Below, piece after piece: positions 51,542-60,586 of a stretch of DNA of 64,000 nucleotides (within the stretch, counting starts at the first letter, position 1; each line of letters starts with the position of its first letter). A program made the position numbers and the translations under genes. The stretch covers positions 248,001-312,000 of the forward strand of contig JAQMWT010000533.1 in the NCBI GenBank assembly GCA_029834535.1, written 5' to 3'. This stretch comes from Chrysophaeum taylorii (taxonomy: Eukaryota > Sar > Pelagophyceae > Pelagomonadales > Pelagomonadaceae). Below the pieces are notes generated by a model. It ran no database searches and had not been told where the DNA came from. It was given only the letters and a program-made list of their open reading frames with translations.

Positions 51542-52120
51542 TCACTTGTACTTCGCCTTGAGGACTTGGTCCTGGGCAAACTTTTCGATGGTGGGCATCG
51601 CGAACTCGTTCCAGCCGCTCTTGTCGCGGAGCTCGAGATGTCCCGTCTTCTTGTCCATGCGAAAGAGCGCTCGTTGTTGCGGGTTGAATCGATTGAGCTT
51701 CTTCCGCGCGTCGTCCTCGAAATTCGACGTGACGAAAAGGCCGACGTTGCCCGCACCCCACTCGTACCAGACTTGCCACTCTTTGTAGTCCTCAAATTTC
51801 CGCGGCCTCTCCGAGTACTTGTCCCATTGCGCGTCGCTCGCGAGAATAGTATGTTTCACCGCCTGGCTCGCGTCGCGCACGGCGTGGCCCGCCCGGTTCG
51901 TCAACACCTGGACCAACCGGTGGATCAACTCGTCGACGTCCATGCGCTGTAGCCGTTGCCACAAGATGAACACGAAGAACCCCACGACGATGTGGTCTAC
52001 GACAATCAGCATTGATGCCAAGGCGACGAGATTGGGCCAGGAGGCCGACTCCTCCGCGTCGTAGACGCACCGCTTGCGGTCGTCCATCATGTTGCGAACG
52101 CGCCCGAACACACTCGTCAT
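51542..52120 (-). CDS. Single-pass membrane protein, unknown family
   Basis: 192 residues with an ATG at 52120. A hydrophobic segment at ~31-55 (LVALASMLIVVDHIVVGFFVFIL) follows a basic N-terminus (VRNMMDDRKRC), so it is anchored with a cytoplasmic or lumenal tail of ~135 residues. The tail is charged and Trp-rich (WDKYSERPRKFEDYKEWQVWYEWGAGN) and ends KAKYK. There is no signal peptide and I do not recognise a family. GC content and codon use are host-like, which supports a real gene. Its downstream flank carries the CACT and GAA microsatellites. Confidence 0.6.
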   Translation of the reverse strand: MTSVFGRVRNMMDDRKRCVYDAEESASWPNLVALASMLIVVDHIVVGFFVFILWQRLQRMDVDELIHRLVQVLTNRAGHAVRDASQAVKHTILASDAQWDKYSERPRKFEDYKEWQVWYEWGAGNVGLFVTSNFEDDARKKLNRFNPQQRALFRMDKKTGHLELRDKSGWNEFAMPTIEKFAQDQVLKAKYK

Positions 52121-52850
<730 letters not shown>

Positions 52851-53720
52851 CTAGGCGAGCTTGGAACCGTGCGCGTGGATGACGAGAAAGTTGTCGGTGA
52901 GCTCGTTGAGGGAGTCGGCGCTCTTGGAGACAGCGGCCAGGACGGAGACGGCGAGGGAGTCGTTGTAGTCCTTTATGAATTCCTCCTTGAGGTCGGCGGG
53001 TTCGGCAGCAGGAAGCTGGTCGCAGAGGTTGGAGACGTGGCGGAGGAGGCCGTAGTCTACCTGAGCTTTCCCCGAGGAGACGAGGTCAAGGTATTTGACA
53101 ATTTCGAGGACGCGGTGCCTGAGCGTCTTGAGGGATGAGTCGACGTTTTCGATGTGGACGTCGAGGGCGGACTCGGTGTCGGCGGGGGTCGTCTTCGCTA
53201 CCTGTTCCATAGCGATTTGCTCGGCCTGGAGCGTCTGAAGTTGGTAGGGGATCGAGACGAACAGCATCGTCGGGGTCTCGTTGACCATGTGGAGCTCGTA
53301 CTCGAAGATGGTGATGGGGAGTTCTTTGGAATCAGCAGAGGGCGAGGGATCCATAATCAAAAAGAGAGGACTTTCGTTGTATTTGAGGAAGTCCTTGTGC
53401 AGCGCGAGATGGTCCGAAGTCGCCTCTTTGGCTACGGTGTACCAACCCAAAAGCTCTCGGTCCTTGTAGACGGCCGTGAAGAGCTCGGTTTGTTTGAGCA
53501 AATACGTTTCGTCGAGGGCCGCTGGCGGATCGGAGACTAACTCGATCGCATCGTAGATCGACACCTCGAGACCCGATTGCTTTCCAAACAGGAGGCCAAT
53601 GATCGGCGCCGATGATGCCTGCTTCCCCCCGCCCACTTTCACGCGCGTAAAGTGGTCCGACACGCCGACGATGGCTAAAGGGTGCAGAGCGACGCGACGT
53701 CCGCCTTCAGACCCACTCAT
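52851..53720 (-). CDS. CSN6: COP9 signalosome subunit 6
   Basis: A 289-residue MPN-domain protein, ATG at 53720. VALHPLAIVGVSDHFTRVK opens the MPN domain, followed by IIGLLFGKQSGLEVSIYDAIELV, QTELFTAVYKDRELLGWYTV and SPLFLIMDPSPS, which follow CSN6 closely. The JAMM zinc residues are absent, as expected of CSN6, which pairs with the catalytic CSN5. The C-terminal helices (~190-289) hold LKTLRHRVLEIVKYLD and join the signalosome helical bundle. The complex removes NEDD8 from cullins, which links it to the F-box genes in this window. No intron. Confidence 0.93.
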   Translation of the reverse strand: MSGSEGGRRVALHPLAIVGVSDHFTRVKVGGGKQASSAPIIGLLFGKQSGLEVSIYDAIELVSDPPAALDETYLLKQTELFTAVYKDRELLGWYTVAKEATSDHLALHKDFLKYNESPLFLIMDPSPSADSKELPITIFEYELHMVNETPTMLFVSIPYQLQTLQAEQIAMEQVAKTTPADTESALDVHIENVDSSLKTLRHRVLEIVKYLDLVSSGKAQVDYGLLRHVSNLCDQLPAAEPADLKEEFIKDYNDSLAVSVLAAVSKSADSLNELTDNFLVIHAHGSKLA

Positions 53721-56388
53721 ACTCTTCTTTACCCTCCTCTACGACGGGTAAGCGATGGGGAGAAGTGCCAATAATTAATTGTAGTAGGGGGCGGCAAGAC
53801 GTCGTCGTGAGGTCGTCAAGAAGACGTCACCGAGGGCACACCATCAAACTGGTGGGCAGCGCCAGTGCGACCAATTTTTCTGAAAATCCACCAAGTATGA
53901 CACAGCCAGACCGTCACGCCGCGCATGTGTTTTTGTTGTTGTTGTTGTCAAAGAGATGCGCAGACGTGAAGCCGGCGGAATTTTTTCGTTCGCAAGAAAG
54001 GACGTACCGAACTGGCACCCCGCCAACTGTAAGAGGAGGCAACTCAATCTGCGGCGATTGTGGCAGAGTGGCGAAAGGCGTTCATTGAGTAACCGAATGC
54101 TAAGAGGGAAATGGGGAATTACGAAATGGGTATTTATTTTTTGAGCGCTGCTCCTAATACGACCGATCTGGCGCGTGTTTCCGTGCGTGGGCTTGTTGTT
54201 GTTTACGTGTATTGCGAGGGTAGATTTCGATTTTTCCGTTAAGGGTCCACCTGGCGCGCGATGGCTGACTAGAATAGGCCGCCTATGGTAAGTGAGTGCT
54301 TAAACATATTCCCGCGGGTCGTACTTCGAGCTCTCCGCCATATGAGCGTCCGCCGCCGCCGACTGGTCGCGTTCCGGTTTATTCTATAAGAAGCCTCGTT
54401 TTGTTTCATCCTGGGAGCACGCCTCTCTTTTGACGCGGTGTGCTCGCGGCCTCGCAGAGCTCTCGTGCCTTTCTCCTCATCCAAGCTACTTAATTACTGA
54501 ATGTGGCGGATGATCTGCGTGGGACATTATAAATTTCGCCATAACGCCAGCTTCCTCCACACAACTAACTACCTTCAAAGGCACTCAGTGCATGCTGCGA
54601 CTGGCATTTTTTTTTCATATCAGGTTTTAGCCTTAGTGGGGTTGCTTGCCATATCAAAAAGTTGTTTTGTTTTCTTTCGGAGAGAAGGAACGCGATAGTA
54701 TGATCATTGGAAAACATCGTGATTATCAGAAAGGTTTTGGGACCTGGGATATTGACGTACGCGGCAATTGGTTTCGCTACAGGAGGAGGGAAAGCGGCAA
54801 GTTAAGGGGTAAAGGAAGTCTCAACAGTCAGATGATAGGCCTTTAGACATAGTTTTGCGATCCTGGCTACTTTGTGCTAAACTTTAAGGCAATTATTAAC
54901 ACATTATGACTATGGCGAGAACAATCCCCTGGCTAATCAAAAAAAGAGCCAGAATAGAGGATCGCAGAGTAGAGAATGAAGGATGACAAGAGACGCAACG
55001 AACGGCGAAAATGGGTGAAGAGCAAGTGGAACGGCATAAGACGAAGTTAGCGAATGCGGGAGGAAAATGGAGGAAGAGGGCTTACCCATGAAGAGCATAG
55101 AGGGCAATTAAAAAAGAGCACGCACGAGGGAAGCCGGGGAGAAATTAAAATTCCGCGTAATGGTGAAGAGAACAAAAAATATGGAGTAATAGGTCTGAAC
55201 AAGCCGGCCTCGATGCCATAGAATCGCGTGGGAACGACGAGTCGCGATGACGGGAATCTATCTCTTGACCGTTAGGCAATGGCAGCCATTTCGAAGCACT
55301 GTTGGTACGTCGGTATCGGCGAAGAACATTTGCTTTGCACGTCAAGCAGCTTCCGGCCCGGTTGGGCGATAAAACCAAGGTGATGATGCGGCGTCACATC
55401 GATGCGCTTCCATGGACGTGTAGATCCTCTTGCAGGCGTCGCCTCCTGTTCGCGGCGGCGGCGGCGGCGGCGCCTCCGCCATGTGCCCCAAGTCGCGGCA
55501 GTTGCTCCGAGACGATCGCTTGGTCACGGCGACTGTCAAGGTTTGCGAACCCGAGTCGAGCTTGTACCAGTTGTGTGATCAGAGACAACACGAAGTCAGC
55601 GGCTAGCCCGCCCGCAACCGCTCCACTCGAGTGCTCAGACATGGTGCGACGAAGAGGGGCGATATTTACTTACTCTCCCTCCCACTTTCTCACGGGTCGC
55701 GGCCGCCGTTTTTTTTTTGCATCACTACTCTCCGCGATTATTTTTTTTGCACATGGTGGTTGTCCGACGAAGCTGCTCGGATGAATCAGACCGCGCAAAA
55801 CTCTAGCGATGCTCTTCCTAAACGCTGTGGGTTTGGTGGTGTCTCCCTCGGCGAGTTTACCCCTTGTGCCGATCGCGAGACGATTGAGGCTCCCTGGCCA
55901 GAAGGAGCCCCACCTTGGATGCCCAAGGCATACATCTTCCCTCCCACGAGAACCTTCTGAGATTCTCCTGAAGTCCTCCTCCAGGAGATATATCCCCGCG
56001 CCGTTTTTTTCGCACGCCATTTCGCTGTCCTCTCCGGACGACGCTCATCTCCCCGGGATCTCCCCACCATGTTTGCAGCAACGTGACGACAACACCTCTG
56101 CGGGGTACCCTTGTAGAGTAAAGAGCATTGTCCGCTACTACGCAGGAGTACGAGGAGGAGACGGATGGAGGGGAATATAACTATTAGGACCGTGGGGGTT
56201 GTTCGGTATCTACACGCCCAAACCCTCGAACCCCCGCACCCTTATTACTAGGCCCGTCCTCTCTTCGCCTGCCCCACGACTCGGCGATGACCCCGACTAG
56301 GTCCCGCGTACTTATCTCCGCCCGTCAGGCACATCCCTCCTACCCCACAAACCCACCCACATCCTTGTAAAGACAAACAAGTGCAGGC
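53721..56388. other. 2.7-kb intergenic region without a supported gene
   Basis: The texture is mixed: host-like GC to ~54.2 kb, then AT-rich, purine-biased sequence (54.6-55.2 kb) with many GGAA/AGAG phrases, then host-like again. Frames at 55302-55784 and 55786-56070 are open on both strands, Ala/Arg-rich, and without any motif. A GCGGCGGCGG run is at 55454-55473. I see no RNA gene. Confidence 0.4.
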
Positions 56389-56727
56389 CAGTAAGTTCAC
56401 CTAGTCCCAATCTCTAACCCTAGTAAGTTCAGGTCTGGTCCCACTAAGTTCACCTGGTCAGTTAGTTCACTTAGTCCCAATCTCTATCCCGGCGTAAACC
56501 CACTCGTGCTCACGCCCACTCACCCCACTCTCCTTTGAGCTCGTCGCTCTCACCTCCGCTAATCTAAGCTGCTTTGATCCGCACGCGCCGCCAGCCTTTG
56601 AGTTTGAGTTGTCAAAAAACTCCAGTAAGCTCACCTGGTCTAAGTAAGTTCACCTGGTCACTCACTTCACCTAGTCCCAATGTCAAGACCCAGTAAGCTC
56701 ACCTGGTCCCAGTAAGTTCACCTACAG
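56389..56727 (+). repeat. Array of AGTAAGTTCACCTGGTC-type short repeats
   Basis: At least eight degenerate copies of a 15-20 base motif (AGTAAGTTCACCTGGTCCC, with variants AGTAAGCTCACC, CTAAGTTCACC, GTTAGTTCACTTAGTCCC) lie in the same orientation in two clusters, 56390-56480 and 56620-56727, on both sides of a family R repeat. The core GTAAGT resembles a splice donor, which may be chance. Confidence 0.7.
56507..56612 (+). repeat. Family R repeat copy D
   Basis: Shows the family order CTCACCCCACTCTCCTTTGAG, GCTCGTCGCTCTCACC, CGCTAATCTAAGCTGCTTTGATC and CCTTTGAGTTTGAGTT. It sits within the short-repeat array, about 20 kb from the other copies. Confidence 0.65.
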
Positions 56728-56739
56728 TGCGCGTGTAGA

Positions 56740-57313
56740 CGCCGGGAGGGGGCTTATCGGTATTGCGCAGCACGCGTGGGGTAGGGTGGAGTCGTCGACT
56801 CAGAAGAGCATACCCTCGGGGTTGCCGATCGACAGAGAGCCACGTAGAGCTGGACGTGACAGAAGACAGGCTTGGGCGAGAGGACGCCGACCTCGCGGGG
56901 CGTCTAGCCCTGGCTCTTGTTGATCGTGTGGCGTCGGCGGGCCTCAAGGGATACAGGTTGGAGGAGCCTCGGTGACAACGACACGATCGATCGTGTATCT
57001 GGTACCGTTGCAGTGGCCGTGCGACGGGTCGAGGTTGCGAAGACTTTGAGCTCGCGATCAAAGTCAGCATGCCGTTGGTTGTCAGGGAGTTCAAAACTCG
57101 ACTCTTGAGAGCGAGGCGTCGGCTTCCGACCCAACCTAGTCGGCCGAAAAGAACTCCGACGCCTCGTCTCCGGGAAAAAAAGGCCGAGGTCATGCGCACG
57201 TTGTCAGCATCGACAGCATCGTTTCGACGGGGCGTGAGAATGGCGCGCTGAAAGAGCCGCCGCGGGTCGTGGAAATAGTCTGCGAGGTCGCCGTAGACGG
57301 CTTGGAGGCTCAC
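56740..57313 (-). pseudogene. PIF1-type helicase relic, Helitron-like
   Basis: Minus-strand pieces of a PIF1-family helicase C-terminus lie in order but in different frames. Near 57.2 kb there is YFHDPRRLFQRAILTPRRND, matching the RAILAPxNxxVDxxN block. At 56972-57049 LRNLDPSHGHCNGTRYTI matches the LLRNLDxxxGLCNGTR motif. At 56795-56870 FCHVQLYVALCRSATPR matches motif VI (FxHGQLYVALSRxxxP). The Walker A part and any Rep domain are absent. At least two frame changes break it. The short form with NGTR and QLYVALSR is typical of Helitron helicases, so this is probably a decayed Helitron end. Confidence 0.7.
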
Positions 57314-57632
57314 TGTCTGGCTCTCGCGCCTACCTGATCCTTACTCTCGCGCCTACCTGATCCTTACCCTAAATCGAGGGACGGACAAACAGACAAACAA
57401 ACAGACAAACATCTGTCGATTAGTAGTTAGGACACCCACATCCTTGGACATTAAAACACACCCTGATTTAATGACAGTGATTACTATTCGAAACCTTAGA
57501 AAAAAAAACGCTTTAGTCCGTCCAATCATGAATACTCCCCGTCACGGTAACTACAATTACAGTCGTATCTCTGAGTATTCCGCAACGGACCGGAGACCAC
57601 CACGAACACGTCCTGCTGGGTACACGTGGACG
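57314..57632. other. Promoter-proximal spacer with short direct repeat
   Basis: A 23-base phrase, TCTCGCGCCTACCTGATCCT, is repeated at about 57324 and 57347, followed by an ACAAACAGACAAACA run (57382-57408). It contains no gene; the last part is 5' flank of the amidotransferase. Confidence 0.5.
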
Positions 57633-58694
57633 ATGGTGCCGCCGACGTGGGTATTGCTGGTGGTGCCGGCGGTGGCATGCCGGTTCGTGGTGTATGTTGG
57701 GGACGAGGAGATGAGCGCTGAGGAGCTGTTGGTGGTGCCCGATCATAATATCATTGGTTTAGGGACCGCCGATGCCGAGGAGCACACGCCGGGGGCGCGG
57801 AGCAGTGGCCGGTTCAACGCGTCGCAGTTCGCGTGCCGGAATGTCGACAAGAATCTCGACGGGTGGGGGGTCTCGTGGTACGTCGAGGGGTCTGACTTCC
57901 CCCGACGGATTCGTTCCCCCGAGGCCGTCGCGATCGACGGTCGCCCGCACGGCGAACTACTGAAACTGATCAAGGGCGACCCCATAATTCCGTTTATGGC
58001 GACGAACAACTCGTGCGTGAGCGACGTGGTGCCCGAGCGACGGTTCCCGCTGCGGAGCAAGGCGATCTTGGCGCACGTGAGGGCGGCCTCGGCGGGCGGG
58101 CTGGACAAAACGAACAGCCATCCTTTCGTCTACAACACGTTGACGTGGGTCCACAACGGGGCCATCGCGGCATTCGACGAGGTAAAACGGCGGTTGCGGG
58201 CGACGCTGGACCCCTCGATACTCGGGCTGGTCGCGGGAGACACCGACTCGGAGTATGCCGGGGCGGTCTTCGTCGACCAGCTCAAGGGTTTTCCGCAGGG
58301 CCCGTCGTACTCGGTCGACCAGCTCAAGGCGGCGATGCGCACCACCTTGAAGCACATCACCGAACTGAACGAGGAGTTCGACGACGGAAACTCCCTCAAC
58401 TTTGGCGTCTCCGACGGAAAAAATCTCGTCGTCGCGCGGTACCGGTCCTGCCCGAACGAGGACCCGCCGACCCTCTACTACAAGCTCGCGCGCAACGGGG
58501 TCGTCGTCGCCTCGGAGCCCCTCGACACCGATCCCCACCACCTCCTCGACTGGACCCTCCTCGGGAAGGACCGCTTTCTCTCCTACGGCCCGTCGGTCGG
58601 CGTGGTCGTCGAGTGCATCGACCCGCTCACGTGCGACCCCTGTGACACCCCGGCTGCCGCATTCCACCAAGGCCGCCTCGTCGTCTCCAAGTGA
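57633..58694 (+). CDS. Secretory DUG3-like class II glutamine amidotransferase
   Basis: A 353-residue protein from the ATG at 57633. Residues 1-15 (MVPPTWVLLVVPAVA) are a signal peptide ending in AVA, and the next residue is Cys16 followed by RFVVYVGDEEMSAEELLV. Cytosolic relatives (yeast Dug3, bacterial YafJ) begin Met-Cys-Arg-Phe and use the N-terminal Cys as nucleophile. Here signal peptidase would expose it instead. Other motifs match: DKNLDGWGVSWY, AHVRAASAG, NSHPFVYNTLTWVHNGAIA, VAGDTDSEYAGAVFV and LVVASEPLD. Dug3 acts on glutathione in the Dug2-Dug3 pathway; whether this one hydrolyses glutathione or another glutaminyl substrate in the secretory pathway is unknown. No intron. Confidence 0.88.
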   Translation: MVPPTWVLLVVPAVACRFVVYVGDEEMSAEELLVVPDHNIIGLGTADAEEHTPGARSSGRFNASQFACRNVDKNLDGWGVSWYVEGSDFPRRIRSPEAVAIDGRPHGELLKLIKGDPIIPFMATNNSCVSDVVPERRFPLRSKAILAHVRAASAGGLDKTNSHPFVYNTLTWVHNGAIAAFDEVKRRLRATLDPSILGLVAGDTDSEYAGAVFVDQLKGFPQGPSYSVDQLKAAMRTTLKHITELNEEFDDGNSLNFGVSDGKNLVVARYRSCPNEDPPTLYYKLARNGVVVASEPLDTDPHHLLDWTLLGKDRFLSYGPSVGVVVECIDPLTCDPCDTPAAAFHQGRLVVSK

Positions 58695-58882
58695 ATAAAA
58701 GTAAATAATGATCCGTTGAAAGTGTGCCACACTGTTGAACCGCCCGCCGCGGCGCCGCCGTATGTTTTTTTTGATTTGATTTGATTTGTTTAGAATAAAG
58801 TAGTGCCGGGTGCCGTAGCCGGCACAGGTTGTTGTTGTTGTTGTTGTTTCAAACGCCCAGGTCCTCCCTCCCTCCCGCCCGT
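58695..58882. other. Short spacer and promoter
   Basis: Contains TTGATTTGATTTGATTTG (58771-58788) and a (GTT)n run at 58829-58847 that lies 36 bases before the DEK start. Confidence 0.4.
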
Positions 58883-59848
58883 ATGTCGAAGCGCGAGAGG
58901 AGGAACACGACCCGGCTGACGTACGACGAACCCAAGGAGGAGAAGGGGGCTGTCGTAGGGTCGGGGACTCCTTTGGGTGAGATCGATGAGATCAAGCTCG
59001 GTGTGACCAAGAAGAACGAGGAGGCGATCAAGGCCCTCCACCAGCTGGTGTTCAAATCAAAGGGGAAGCACGGCCAGCAAGGCCGGAACCTGAAAGCCTT
59101 CGCGGGCTTCGTCTACGGCAACGAGCCGGAAATCGAGCGGCAACGATTTTTGGATCGAGCGCTCAAGCTGAACGCGACCGTCGTCAAGGACATCATGGAC
59201 GTTCTCGGGATCGAGAGAGCCCCAAAAAGTTTCGAGGAAAGCGGCGCGACCAAGGAGGCGATGTGCGAGCGACTCATCGAGTTCCTCGAGTGCCCGAAAA
59301 AGCCTGGCAAGAAGAAGACCGTGGAAAAGAAAAAAGCGACGCCCGCGACGCCCAAGAAGTCGGACGACGTGACGACGCTCCTCATGCGAGCCGTCGCCAA
59401 GCGCCAGCTCGAAAACGACAGTTCGGACGACCCCGCCGTCAAGGATCTGGTCAAGGCGGCCGAGGAGTATGTCGGCTGCAAGCTCCCAAAGGCCTTCTCT
59501 ACGATCATGAAGGACATCATATCCAACGGCGAGGGCCCCCGAGACGAAGAGGACGAGGAAGAACCGGAAGAACCCCCCGCCAAGAAGCCCAAGAAGTCGC
59601 GCAAGAAGAAGGAGGAGGAGGTGCAACAGGAAGACGACGACGACGACGACGACGACGAACAAGCAGCAGCAGCAGCAGACGGGGATGAGGACAAGATGGA
59701 CGAAGACGCGAAAGACGACGACCAAGAAGAAGAAGAAGAAGATCATCAAGAAGAACAAGCAGCAGATGAAGAAGAAGAAGAAGAAGAAGAAGAAGCCGCT
59801 CCCGCCGCCAAGGACGAAGACGACGATGCTGCCAAGGAAGACGATTAA
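58883..59848 (+). CDS. DEK: DEK-like chromatin protein
   Basis: 321 residues from the ATG at 58883. The DEK/SAP region (~26-150) reads GTPLGEIDEIKLGV, EEAIKALHQLVFKSKGKHGQQGRNLKAFAGFVY, RALKLNATVVKDIMDVLGI and MCERLIEFLECPKKPGKK, the pattern of metazoan and plant DEK. A C-terminal DEK_C-like helix bundle (VTTLLMRAVAKRQLEN... DLVKAAEEYVGCKLP... STIMKDII, ~165-225) follows, then a basic patch (KKPKKSRKKK) and a long Asp/Glu tail that can act as a histone-chaperone surface. DEK binds DNA and histones in the nucleus. No intron. The acidic tail is built from GAA/GAC repeats. Confidence 0.87.
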   Translation: MSKRERRNTTRLTYDEPKEEKGAVVGSGTPLGEIDEIKLGVTKKNEEAIKALHQLVFKSKGKHGQQGRNLKAFAGFVYGNEPEIERQRFLDRALKLNATVVKDIMDVLGIERAPKSFEESGATKEAMCERLIEFLECPKKPGKKKTVEKKKATPATPKKSDDVTTLLMRAVAKRQLENDSSDDPAVKDLVKAAEEYVGCKLPKAFSTIMKDIISNGEGPRDEEDEEEPEEPPAKKPKKSRKKKEEEVQQEDDDDDDDDEQAAAAADGDEDKMDEDAKDDDQEEEEEDHQEEQAADEEEEEEEEEAAPAAKDEDDDAAKEDD

Positions 59849-60586
59849 TTTTTCTCCCCCCCGTTCTTTTTCTTCCCCGCAATAATAGCCTCGCTCTCGA
59901 TCTTTCGGTTTCTCGGCCGCCGCCGCGCCGACGAGATATATTATATATCTGCGCCGGCGTGAGCTTTCTAGGCTGACCTCCCTCCCCTTGATAACCACGT
60001 CTGAGACAGACACACAAGCCTCTCGAGATGATAAGAATAATCGCTTTTTTGGGAAAAAAAATCCGGGATCGTCGACGCTTCTTATAGCCGTCTTCTAAAA
60101 AAAAGGCTCCGGACGGGTAGAGATGGCGCGATTCTGGAGGTCGATCGTGACAGTAGTAAGGAATTTTGTCGACGCCCGTTATCTCCGCGAGGCGCAGACA
60201 GGTATTATCCCGCGGCGCGGACTATTGTTGCGTCCTACGCAAGCCCCAAGGAACCACGCTCGCGCGCGAGTCGACCTCGCCTCGATTTTCAATCTGCGTC
60301 CCCATTGCATCTCCTCGCGTGCACGCCCCGGTACACACACCAAAGCGCTCGTGTTTCGGGCATTTACAGTCTATAGCCCTAGAATATGCTGAGTGATCTC
60401 GAGGAGAGGACCTGCAGCAGAGAAGTGAAATCACCAGCAGAAGTAAAATCACCACAGTGGGGTCGTTCGACGCGAGCCTCGGGAGTTTATTTGACATTGT
60501 CCAATCACAGGAGTCACAACATTTTAATGTGTCGTCAGGGGCTTTTTACCGAAACAAAAAAAAAATAGGGCGCTGAAAACCGGACT
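59849..60586. other. Intergenic region between convergent DEK and actin-factor genes
   Basis: No gene is supported. A palindrome-like GATATATTATATATC lies at 59934-59948, A runs at 60054-60062 and 60557-60565. Frames at 60123-60396 are open on both strands but without motifs. Confidence 0.45.
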
